This document shows positions 1-6,261 of a stretch of DNA of 14,272 nucleotides, one piece after another. Both the position numbers and the translations under genes were made by a program. The notes beneath the pieces were generated by a model. It did no database searches. It saw only the letters and a program-made list of their open reading frames with translations, and was not told the DNA's origin. This DNA comes from Planctomycetia bacterium (GTDB taxonomy: Bacteria > Planctomycetota > Phycisphaerae > Phycisphaerales > UBA1924), in the NCBI GenBank assembly GCA_005776545.1, contig SXOY01000088.1, forward strand, positions 1 through 14,272, read 5' to 3'. Each line of letters opens with the position of its first letter. Position 1 is the first letter of the stretch.

Positions 1-591
1 CCCAGCCGCGCAGCGCTGCTTTCTAGCGGGGCGATTGCAGCGTTCGTTGTGGGAGAACTCAAAGGCGGATGTGCAAGCGTGCCGTGCCTTGCGATTGCTT
101 TCGATGTGCCAAGTAGCGATGCAAGCGTCACATATCACTGGGTGATGCCGATCGCCCCCGCTACGCAGGAGACATATGACGCTGCGGTAATGTCTTCAGG
201 TCTCATTGCACCCGTTGCGGCCAACTCCGGTCCGTGCACACCGGGTGGAAGCGATACGTTCTGTAACGACACCCTTCGGCAGCGCACCTCTACAGCGCTT
301 TCTGCATTCGTGGGCTGCACTAAGGGAATGGTGCCTCCCGTTGCAATAGAGGCCGTCGCGTGCTTCACGCTTTGCGTCCCGTATCTTGCGGGTAGCCCAA
401 TAGCCTATGCAGCGTGCGTCGCTGCTTGCAATATCGGCGTGGTGATCGGTACATTTATCGATCTTCACGTTTGCGAAGAGCAACTCAAGAATGCCATGGT
501 TGACGCTCGGACTAGCTATTGCGGTTGCCTTGCATTCAAATTGCAACACTGTCCGAATCTCGCAGAGCCCGATACTGCAGGATGCCCCTGA
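1..591 (+). CDS. Cysteine-rich probable exported protein, 5' partial
   Basis: I do not recognise this gene. The frame is open to the left edge (codons 1-48 read PSRAALLSSGAIAAFV), so the GTG at 49 is unlikely to be the true start and the protein probably continues leftward. The part from 49 has 180 residues and 14 cysteines, which suggests a disulfide-bonded protein outside the cytoplasm. The C-terminal half carries two CxxxC pairs (CFTLC and CVAAC) separated by 13 residues. They lie in a hydrophobic, Ala/Val/Pro-rich stretch, followed by a CGC and further single cysteines up to the last residues. This spacing of cysteines in a hydrophobic segment loosely recalls halocin C8-type peptide domains, but no family assignment is justified by eye. 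The stop at 589-591 lies 35 bases before the next gene on the same strand, so the two may be co-transcribed. Confidence 0.6.
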   Translation, partial: PSRAALLSSGAIAAFVVGELKGGCASVPCLAIAFDVPSSDASVTYHWVMPIAPATQETYDAAVMSSGLIAPVAANSGPCTPGGSDTFCNDTLRQRTSTALSAFVGCTKGMVPPVAIEAVACFTLCVPYLAGSPIAYAACVAACNIGVVIGTFIDLHVCEEQLKNAMVDARTSYCGCLAFKLQHCPNLAEPDTAGCP

Positions 592-626
592 ACTCTACTA
601 AAGATTTCGAGGATACAAACGTAGAC

Positions 627-1046
627 ATGAGCACTCAAAAAACCATTCTCGCGAGCGTTGGGTTGTCGTGGATTCTCACGATCGTCACGGTCATCCTCCT
701 TCGCGTGGCTATGGCCTCGCCGGGAGTGTTGTCTGCGAAGACGATTATTGTTGGCGGTGGGGCTGGCGAGGGCAGCATTACGCTGTCCACGCAGGCGCAA
801 AACGGCGGCGCTCATGTGGTACTTGCCGGTTCTGCTGGTGGCGGGACGATTGACCTGTCTGTAATGCCAAAGGGCTTTCCCAGTATCACCCTCACGTCAG
901 ATGATGGCAAGCCCGCCTTGATACTGGAGCGACCCGCCAACGCCAGCGGACAGCCTCGCATTCGGGTCTTTGACAAAGTATCAGGATCAGCAGGGTGGAT
1001 GGTGACTCTTGACGCAAACGGCAAGCCGGTGATTGAGCCGCGCTGA
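627..1046 (+). CDS. Small membrane-anchored protein with beta-type repeats
   Basis: Unrecognised protein of 139 residues from the ATG at 627. The frame is open further upstream (GTG or ATG starts at 519 and 582), but those overlap the preceding gene and add only polar sequence. A weak GAGGA at 609-613 precedes 627. Residues of about 5-28 form one transmembrane helix or uncleaved signal anchor (ILASVGLSWILTIVTVILL). The rest is Gly/Ser/Thr-rich and looks like short beta-strand units, with repeated patterns of the type 'G-I-x-L' and 'DDGKPxLxL' and a final 'DANGKPVI'. A membrane-tethered, periplasmic or extracellular beta-rich domain is the most likely arrangement. It may be in one transcript with the cysteine-rich gene upstream. 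No enzymatic motif is visible. Confidence 0.6.
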   Translation: MSTQKTILASVGLSWILTIVTVILLRVAMASPGVLSAKTIIVGGGAGEGSITLSTQAQNGGAHVVLAGSAGGGTIDLSVMPKGFPSITLTSDDGKPALILERPANASGQPRIRVFDKVSGSAGWMVTLDANGKPVIEPR

Positions 1047-1091
1047 ATCCAAGTTCACGAAGGACTCGCTTTTTTGAGTTACGCGTCACTC

Positions 1092-1358
1092 CTACGGGTT
1101 GCGCTTCCCCAGCAGCAGCCTGACAATTGCACGTAACCCACAATAGACAAGCCAAAAACCGCAGCCGAGCCCAGCAACTACTCCAACGCCATACACCAGT
1201 ACTGCGGCTACTGCGTTGCCGGGTCGATAGGCGAGTTGGAACGATGCGACAATCAGCAGAACACACCAACCACCTATGGCGGCGATGATCGCACCGATCA
1301 CCAGCATGCCCAGGGCGGAGCCGAGAATGTCGAGTTTGGAGTCGTCAGATTCGCTCAT
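1092..1358 (-). CDS. Small two-helix membrane protein
   Basis: Unrecognised protein of 88 residues. After a short acidic N-terminus (MSESDDSKLD) come two long hydrophobic segments, about residues 12-42 (LGMLVIGAIIAAIGGWCVLL) and 49-80 (AVAAVLVYGVGVVAGLGCGF). The end is basic (RAIVRLLLGKRNP), which predicts an inner-membrane protein with a positive cytoplasmic tail. The gene starts 30 bases after the stop of the CDF transporter on the same strand, so it is probably the second gene of that transcript, but nothing in the sequence ties it to metal transport. It ends 45 bases from the convergent gene on the plus strand. Confidence 0.55.
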   Translation of the reverse strand: MSESDDSKLDILGSALGMLVIGAIIAAIGGWCVLLIVASFQLAYRPGNAVAAVLVYGVGVVAGLGCGFWLVYCGLRAIVRLLLGKRNP

Positions 1359-1388
1359 CGTTCAGTTCTTAGATCGAGTAGCGAGATA

Positions 1389-2327
1389 CTAGTCGGACTT
1401 GCGTTCGCCAGGGTGGCGGCAGGGTTCGATGTGGACCAGGACATCGCGGACGAAGGGGAGCTGGGCGCGGACTTCGTCTTTGACTTTGTGGGATAGGACG
1501 TGGGCTTCGCGGACGGTCATGTCGTCGTCGACGCGGATGTGCATGTCGAGCCAGTAGCCGGTGCCGCTTTTGCGGCTGCGTGGTTTTTCGACGTTGACAA
1601 CGCCGGGGACCGCTGCGGCGATTGCGGTGGCCTGGGCGATGAGCGAAGGGTTTTCGGTGTCGAGGAGTTCACGGAGTGGTTCGCTGCCGAGTCGCGCGGC
1701 GTTGTAGAGAACGACGGCAGATGCGGCGAGCGCGGCCCAGTCGTCGGCGGGTTCCCAGCCGGTCTGATGAAGAACATGTTTGCCAAAGAGGGCGATGGAG
1801 ATGCCGATGAATGCGAAGATGGAAGTGAGAGCATCGGTGCGGTGATGCATGGCATCGGCGGCCATTGCTGTGGAGCCATCGCGATTGGCAGCGCGGCGGG
1901 CGATGCGGAAGAGGCCTTCTTTGATCGCGACGACGGCGACCAGGACGACGAGCGTGTACCACGCGGGGGTGTGGTGAGGCGTAACGATTTCGCGGACGGC
2001 TTCGACAGCGATGCCGATGCCAGCGAGGAAGAGGAGGCCAGAGACGGCGAGTGCGGCGAGTGATTCGGCCTTGCCGTGGCCGTAGGGATGATCTTCATCG
2101 GGCGGTTTAGAGCTGACTTTGAGGCCGAGCCAGATGACGAACGAGCCGGCGACATCGACGAGGCTTTCGATGGCATCAGCGATGAGGGCGTAGGAATTGC
2201 CGAGAATTCCTGCCGCGAGCTTGATGCCGACGAGGAGGAGGTTGACGACGAGACCGGCGAGTGCGATCTGGCGCGTTTTGGCGGGTTGGATCTCGGGGAG
2301 GCGGGGGGTTGGTGTGCTGGAGGACAC
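1389..2327 (-). CDS. Cation diffusion facilitator (CDF) family metal efflux transporter
   Basis: A proton-coupled exporter of divalent metal cations across the inner membrane, of the FieF/YiiP-MamM type. The 312 residues fit the family length. Several transmembrane segments (from about residues 22-42, 47-70, 88-112, 122-142 and 166-184) precede a soluble domain of about residues 215-305 with the ferredoxin-like fold usual for this family. Hallmarks are HPYGHGKAE (80-88) between helices 2 and 3, and ADAMHHRTDALTS (157-169) in helix 5, giving H161-xxx-D165. The helix 2 site reads ADAIESLVDV, so the first metal ligand position is Glu54 with Asp58, where FieF has Asp-xxx-Asp. The metal cannot be told from sequence. 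The start is GTG at 2325-2327. It diverges from the lipoprotein gene across 77 bases and appears co-transcribed with the small membrane protein downstream. Confidence 0.93.
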   Translation of the reverse strand: MSSSTPTPRLPEIQPAKTRQIALAGLVVNLLLVGIKLAAGILGNSYALIADAIESLVDVAGSFVIWLGLKVSSKPPDEDHPYGHGKAESLAALAVSGLLFLAGIGIAVEAVREIVTPHHTPAWYTLVVLVAVVAIKEGLFRIARRAANRDGSTAMAADAMHHRTDALTSIFAFIGISIALFGKHVLHQTGWEPADDWAALAASAVVLYNAARLGSEPLRELLDTENPSLIAQATAIAAAVPGVVNVEKPRSRKSGTGYWLDMHIRVDDDMTVREAHVLSHKVKDEVRAQLPFVRDVLVHIEPCRHPGERKSD

Positions 2328-2404
2328 GGGATGTAAAGGTAGGTTGGGAGATTGGAGCGGTGCCGCTGGTTTTGTGCGCGTAAAATGGGACTGGGAGAAT
2401 TACT
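2328..2404. promoter_or_regulatory. Divergent intergenic region, CDF transporter / lipoprotein
   Basis: These 77 bases must hold the start signals for both neighbours. For the lipoprotein, GGGAG at 2393-2397 is a reasonable ribosome binding site 7 bases before ATG 2405, and TAAAAT at 2381-2386 resembles a -10 box. There is no convincing -35 at normal spacing (the nearest TTGGAG is 23 bases away). I see no clear ribosome binding site for the GTG start of the transporter and no obvious metal-responsive operator. Confidence 0.35.
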
Positions 2405-2974
2405 ATGCGGACTCGTGTATTGATGATAGTGGTTGCAGGTGGGATGTGCGCTGCGCTGGCAGGTTGTCAGTCGCAGAAGAAAGAGCCTACGGCATCGGTG
2501 GTTGCGGGCGCGGGCTCGACGGATGTGGAAGCGACAACGCCAGCGCGATCGGCGAGTGAATTACCAACACTGGATTCCGAACAGAGGTCAAAGGCAGCGC
2601 GCGAAATTGAGCAGTACAAGAAGCAGACAGGGTTTACGCAAGTTGATTCGGTGAAGGGGGCGGATTCGCTGACGTTTATGAAGGGCGGGTTTACGCAGAC
2701 TCCGGATGGCACGGCATCGGTTGGTGCGGCGGGAGTTGGTGCGACGTTGAAGGATGCACATGATGCGGCGATTGTGGCTGCGCAGCGGCAGATGATGCGG
2801 GATGGGCAGATACCTGCGTCGAAGGTTGTGATTTCGCAAGGGGCATTTCGCAAGCTCGCGGATGGATGGCAGGTTTTTGTGCAAGGGCAGTCGGGGCCGG
2901 GCGCGGTGGTGAAGGCGGTCGTGAAGGATGAGGGTGCGAAGGCAGCGCCGGTGGATTTGGTGGATGAGAAATAG
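2405..2974 (+). CDS. Predicted lipoprotein of unknown function
   Basis: A 189-residue protein with a classical lipoprotein signal: basic start MRTR, hydrophobic core, then the lipobox LAGC with the lipidated Cys at residue 21. The residue after it is Gln, not Asp, so outer-membrane sorting is more likely if the Lol rules hold. The mature protein has a Thr/Ala/Ser-rich linker (about 25-60). A probable globular part follows (about 65-170) with an amphipathic helix (DAHDAAIVAAQRQMMRDG) and short strands, including DGWQVFVQGQSG, then a charged tail. I do not recognise the family. A good ribosome binding site (GGGAG at 2393-2397) supports the ATG at 2405. Its stop codon is only 3 bases from the stop of the convergent HAD gene. 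Confidence 0.8.
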   Translation: MRTRVLMIVVAGGMCAALAGCQSQKKEPTASVVAGAGSTDVEATTPARSASELPTLDSEQRSKAAREIEQYKKQTGFTQVDSVKGADSLTFMKGGFTQTPDGTASVGAAGVGATLKDAHDAAIVAAQRQMMRDGQIPASKVVISQGAFRKLADGWQVFVQGQSGPGAVVKAVVKDEGAKAAPVDLVDEK

Positions 2975-2977
2975 GAC

Positions 2978-3640
2978 TTAGAGAACGGCGTGATCTTGCA
3001 GTGCGTGGCGGATTTGTGCCGTGGTGTCGTCGACGGGGGCGGCAATGTGAATTGTGGTCCAGCCCCGCGACTGAGCCATTTTGATGTTTTCCTCGAGGTC
3101 ATCGAAGAAGAGAATGTTCGCAGGTTTGAAACCTGAGAGTGTTTCGAAGGCTTTGTAGATTTCTATTTCGGGTTTGGCAAGACCCATGAGGTGGCTGGCG
3201 TGTTTGTGGCGGAGTTTCGCGACGGTGGGGAAATCTGCCGGATTCTGCGGCGTGCCGAGATGTCGTTGCCAGTGGGCGGCGTTGGTGTTGGAGAGCAGTC
3301 CGGTGGTGGCCTTGTTGTTGGCGTGAATGTCGTCGATAAGTTGAGAGATGCCAGCGAATTCGGAGATGAGCCAGGCGTCGTGGACGATTTGGAATTCCTG
3401 CGGGGAGTAGAGACCCTTGATTGAGTTCGAGATTTTTTCGAAGAAGTCGGGGGACTGAATGTGGCCGAGCTGGTGAAGCTTTGCGAGTTCCTGGCGGCGG
3501 GATTTTGAAGTGGGGGAAGAGACTTCGGGGCGGAAGGGGAGGTTGGCGCGTTTGCAGGCTTCTTCCCAGGAGGAGACGATTTTGAGGATGACGTTGCCCC
3601 AGTCGAAGACGACGATTTTGATTTCGGGGGAGGCGGTCAT
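2978..3640 (-). CDS. HAD-superfamily phosphatase, YihX-like
   Basis: A soluble 220-residue HAD hydrolase, likely a phosphatase acting on a small phosphorylated metabolite. Motif I is FDWGNVIL with nucleophile Asp13; Gly15 replaces the usual second Asp, as in E. coli YihX (FDLGNVI), an alpha-glucose-1-phosphate phosphatase. Motif II is LLSNTN (Ser117), motif III is GLAKPEIEIY (Lys156) and motif IV is FFDD (Asp180, Asp181). The helical cap is about residues 20-105. The start ATG (3638-3640) overlaps the TGA of the nucleotidyltransferase upstream in an ATGA arrangement, which indicates translational coupling; no ribosome binding site of its own is seen. The substrate cannot be assigned. It is the last gene of the minus-strand run. 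Confidence 0.88.
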   Translation of the reverse strand: MTASPEIKIVVFDWGNVILKIVSSWEEACKRANLPFRPEVSSPTSKSRRQELAKLHQLGHIQSPDFFEKISNSIKGLYSPQEFQIVHDAWLISEFAGISQLIDDIHANNKATTGLLSNTNAAHWQRHLGTPQNPADFPTVAKLRHKHASHLMGLAKPEIEIYKAFETLSGFKPANILFFDDLEENIKMAQSRGWTTIHIAAPVDDTTAQIRHALQDHAVL

Positions 3641-4176
3641 GGCGTGCGCGAATTGCGGATGGCGATGGTGAGGCGTGTGTCGACAGCTTGGCGTAATTCA
3701 GGGGCGAGTGTTGTGGCGGTCAGGCGTTGTTTGATTGTGTCGGCATTAGCGAATTGGTGTCTGAGGAGAGCCGCGAGGAACGTCATATCTTTTTCTCGGC
3801 CTGCCACGAGCTTTGAGATAGCGAGATCGTTGGGTTCGAGACAGAGGCCGACGGCTCCGTTTGTTGCGGGAGTCTGGAATCTGACGAGACGGGATTGCCA
3901 GCCATCGGGCAATACGGCGGTAGAAGCACCTACGCCGTTTGCACAATATCCAAAGGTGGTGTGAAACGGAGACCCTTCACCTATCGAGCCTTCAATGAGG
4001 TCGGCATCGAATGTATCGCGTGTCGTATAAACATCTACTTCATATGAATGCACGAGCTCAACGGGTGGATTGTAATTGCTGCCCAGAATGGACTGAGATC
4101 CAACTACAATAAATTCCTGCGCTCCGGTAATAGCTGCGGAGGCGCGAAGTACATGCTCAAGCTGCTGTTTCGTCAT
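3637..4176 (-). CDS. DUF6036-like nucleotidyltransferase, candidate toxin or effector
   Basis: A 179-residue protein with the layout of a minimal nucleotidyltransferase (Pol-beta fold). The strand-turn IVVGSQSILG puts the Gly-Ser signature at 26-27. EVDVYTT (46-52) supplies the acidic metal-binding pair as Glu46-x-Asp48, where many relatives have Asp-x-Asp. The later block PNDLAISKLVAGREKDMTFL (115-134) is what I associate with DUF6036 and AbiEii-related nucleotidyltransferases. Members of the wider AbiEii/MenT group transfer nucleotides to tRNA and act as toxins; whether this one does is inference. Its start lies inside the end of the upstream 109-residue gene (20-nt overlap) and its stop overlaps the start of the HAD gene (ATGA), so all three should be translated from one mRNA. 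There is no clear ribosome binding site. A housekeeping or silent relative is possible. Confidence 0.75.
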   Translation of the reverse strand: MTKQQLEHVLRASAAITGAQEFIVVGSQSILGSNYNPPVELVHSYEVDVYTTRDTFDADLIEGSIGEGSPFHTTFGYCANGVGASTAVLPDGWQSRLVRFQTPATNGAVGLCLEPNDLAISKLVAGREKDMTFLAALLRHQFANADTIKQRLTATTLAPELRQAVDTRLTIAIRNSRTP

Positions 4177-4486
4177 GGCGAATACGTCTCTTGATTTCCC
4201 AAACCTGTTGAGGTGTCAGTGCCCCAGTAAATGGCGAAGTAGAACGGAGTCGTTGCGATTCGTCTGAAGTCCCGAGGAGAATTCCCACGATTTGATCCAC
4301 GGGAAGATTGAGGAGAGAAAGCCACTCTTGGTAGAGTCGAATCAGTCCTGGCGCATCCTTATTCAGTTCCATCCAGCGATTAAGATTTGCTCTTGCCATC
4401 TCAATCCACTCTGGCCGTTGCGGCAACTGAACGGCCACGGTCTTGGCGAGTTCCAAACTGATCTTGTCATTCACGACGTGAGACAT
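4157..4486 (-). CDS. Small helical protein paired with the nucleotidyltransferase, candidate antitoxin
   Basis: A 109-residue protein, mostly alpha-helical by eye, with no membrane segment or signal peptide. The block RPEWIEMARANLNRWMELN (about 24-42) is followed by EWLSLLNLPVDQIVGILLG (about 54-72) and a C-terminal SQRLRSTSPFTGALTPQQVWEIKRR (about 77-101). From memory, small partners of DUF6036-type nucleotidyltransferases often end in a similar 'RLRxxSPFxGxLxPxxRWxI' element. I could not check this. The order (small partner first, 20-nt overlap, then the nucleotidyltransferase) is the usual antitoxin-toxin order. It begins 31 bases after the truD stop and may be read from the same transcript; no good ribosome binding site precedes ATG 4486. 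Confidence 0.7.
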   Translation of the reverse strand: MSHVVNDKISLELAKTVAVQLPQRPEWIEMARANLNRWMELNKDAPGLIRLYQEWLSLLNLPVDQIVGILLGTSDESQRLRSTSPFTGALTPQQVWEIKRRIRHDETAA

Positions 4487-4517
4487 ACGAAATCATATGC
4501 AAATCGGCAGTAACCCG

Positions 4518-5792
4518 TCATCCGGCTGGCTTTGTCTCGGTTTTCATGATCTCTGCCAACACCGAGGTCGCAAATGCACCGCTCGGAAGATCAAACGCGA
4601 CACGGACAAACGCGCCGTGTTCATCGACGCCGCCTTCGAATTCGGGGTCTTTCATGCGAACACGCAGGGGGCGGCGTTCGCCGGCCATGCCTTCGAGTGG
4701 GCGTTTGGCGTAAAGCGTGAGGTCTTCGAGTGTGACGCCGGTTGCTTCGAGGGCGGTGCGTTCGGAGGAGTCGGTCTCGCCTTTGGCGCGCAACATGCCG
4801 GATGCCCACATGGGACCGGAGGGACTGATTTCCCAGTTCGCCAATCGCTGCGCGGTCACCGGGTCTTGAGCGACCGTTTCATCTACCGCGAAGACCGCAT
4901 CGTTTGCGTGCTTAATCGCGACATCACCATCGTGAAGCGTGCCGAGAGTTTGGGCCTGGATGCGGCGGTCGAGCACATCGTTGAAGATTGCGGATTGCCA
5001 GGCGTTGAGGTACATTTTCAAATCGCGGGCATCTATGCGGCGGATTGCCTCGGCGGCTTTGACGTTTTTGGAGATGGCCATGAGAACGGTTTTTTCAGCG
5101 CCCCAGCCTTTGAGGGCCGCCGCGGCTTCGGCGTATTTGCCTTGTTCGAAGAGTGCGCGGGCAGTGGTTTGTTGATCGCCGAGTCCTGGGTAAGTCGCGA
5201 GCAACGCTTTGATTGCCTCGGGAGCTTGAGCTAGTACCAGGTGCTTTCCGACGATGTGGTTTGCGCCGGTCATACCAAAACGTTGCGGGCCGAAGCGGTT
5301 GGGCACGCCGTGCTGCGCGAGCTTTTTGACGATCTTGTCGACCGCGAGGACGCTGGTGGGTGCGACGCTGCGGATCTTGATCGAAAAGCGATTTCCTTCG
5401 AGCTGGCCGGTTCTTAGTTTAGAATTGTGGCGATCAGCCCAGAGGACGCTGACCTGCGGATGCTGGATCATCGGGAAGTCGGCGATGGTTTTTTTGGGGA
5501 TGTGCAGCGAGACGTGTTGGCGCGTGATGGCGAATTTGTCTTTCTGGCCGGCAACTCCAATCGCTTGCTTGGGTGCGCGAAAATGTTTGGCGAGAAAATC
5601 GACCATGTCGCCGGTGGTCATTTCCTTTTTCTGGATGAAAAGGAAGATGTGTTCACCGTTGCCCGATGGGTGGAAGAGCGGTTGTTCTTCGACCAGGAAA
5701 TCTTCGGGTCGTTCGCGGATGATGCCGCCGATGCCGGGGATTTCTTGCGTGAGGTACATAGGAGTAGCGGAGTGGGGCGGTGATGCGGTCAA
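4518..5792 (-). CDS. truD: tRNA pseudouridine(13) synthase TruD
   Basis: Converts uridine 13 of certain tRNAs to pseudouridine in the cytoplasm. Diagnostic blocks are the N-terminal IRERPEDFLVEE (25-36) and GQKDKFAITRQ (82-92) with catalytic Asp85. Next come HNSKLRTGQLEGNRFSI (122-138), the HxxKL and GNxF motifs, and GVPNRFGPQRFG (162-173). The TruD-specific insertion domain follows, then NAWQSAIFNDVL in the C-terminal part. At 424 residues it is longer than the E. coli enzyme (about 349). The start is ambiguous. TTG at 5790-5792 overlaps the TGA of the upstream BFN gene (TTGA) and has GAAGAA just before it, while the ATG at 5757-5759 (MYLTQEIPGIG) removes 11 poorly conserved residues and lacks a ribosome binding site. 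I keep the TTG. Confidence 0.93.
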   Translation of the reverse strand: MTASPPHSATPMYLTQEIPGIGGIIRERPEDFLVEEQPLFHPSGNGEHIFLFIQKKEMTTGDMVDFLAKHFRAPKQAIGVAGQKDKFAITRQHVSLHIPKKTIADFPMIQHPQVSVLWADRHNSKLRTGQLEGNRFSIKIRSVAPTSVLAVDKIVKKLAQHGVPNRFGPQRFGMTGANHIVGKHLVLAQAPEAIKALLATYPGLGDQQTTARALFEQGKYAEAAAALKGWGAEKTVLMAISKNVKAAEAIRRIDARDLKMYLNAWQSAIFNDVLDRRIQAQTLGTLHDGDVAIKHANDAVFAVDETVAQDPVTAQRLANWEISPSGPMWASGMLRAKGETDSSERTALEATGVTLEDLTLYAKRPLEGMAGERRPLRVRMKDPEFEGGVDEHGAFVRVAFDLPSGAFATSVLAEIMKTETKPAG

Positions 5793-6202
5793 GGTTCTTC
5801 GGTGCCCGATGCACCCTCCAAAACATGTTCGGCGACGAAAATCGGCACGCTGGCGGCGACTCCAAGAGCAATCGCATCGCTTGGGCGGCAGTCAATATTA
5901 ATTAATTCACCATCGGGCTTGCGGACCTGAAGCGTGGCGAAGAACGTGTGTTCGGAGAGGTCGTTGACGGTAATCGATTCGAGTTTTCCGCCCAGATCAG
6001 AAATGACATTGGCGAGCAAGTCGTGAGTCTGCGGGCGTTTGATGATGACGCCTTTGAGGCGGCGGTCGATGGCTTGAGCTTCGGGGAGACCGATGACGAT
6101 GGGGAAGCTGCGACCTTCGCCGCCAATTTCGTGGAGTTCGATGAGCTGGTAGTCGGCCAGTTCACGGATGAGGATTCGAGATAGTTCCATTCGGACGGCC
6201 AC
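5789..6202 (-). CDS. Bifunctional nuclease (BFN/DUF151) family protein
   Basis: A 137-residue protein consisting of one BFN domain (PF02577 type). Recognisable blocks are FPIVIGLPEAQAI (about 33-45), RPQTHDLLANVISDLGG (about 56-72) and IDCRPSDAIALGVAASVPIFVAEHVL (about 103-128). The family is named for a plant protein with DNase and RNase activity; the role of the bacterial members is not settled, so a nuclease function here is by family only. The GTG at 6200-6202 is preferred over the ATG four codons later because AGGAGT sits 6-7 bases before it. The gene follows nnrE by 59 bases and overlaps truD by 4 bases, consistent with one operon. Confidence 0.9.
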   Translation of the reverse strand: MAVRMELSRILIRELADYQLIELHEIGGEGRSFPIVIGLPEAQAIDRRLKGVIIKRPQTHDLLANVISDLGGKLESITVNDLSEHTFFATLQVRKPDGELINIDCRPSDAIALGVAASVPIFVAEHVLEGASGTEEP

Positions 6203-6208
6203 GAACTG

Positions 6209-6214
6209 ACTCCT
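6209..6214 (-). promoter_or_regulatory. Ribosome binding site of the BFN gene
   Basis: On the minus strand this reads AGGAGT (AAGGAGT with the preceding base), with 6 bases between it and the GTG at 6202. It decides the start in favour of GTG over the downstream ATG (6188-6190). It is one of the few strong Shine-Dalgarno sequences in the window. Confidence 0.75.
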
Positions 6215-6261
6215 TTGGTTGCTTCTGCGGATGATCGTTGGAGGCGGCGGGTGGAAGTCAA

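Noticed and set aside
1061..1082. Possible terminator between the convergent genes (ACTC, T-run, GAGT)
   Set aside because: The stem is only 4-5 base pairs and the T-run sits in the loop rather than after the stem, so it does not look like an intrinsic terminator.
1500..2176. Long open frames overlapping the CDF gene (an acidic Asp/Glu/Gly-rich one on plus, a Ser/Pro-rich one on minus)
   Set aside because: They are shadows of the transporter gene: low-complexity composition with no domain, whereas the CDF frame carries all family motifs.
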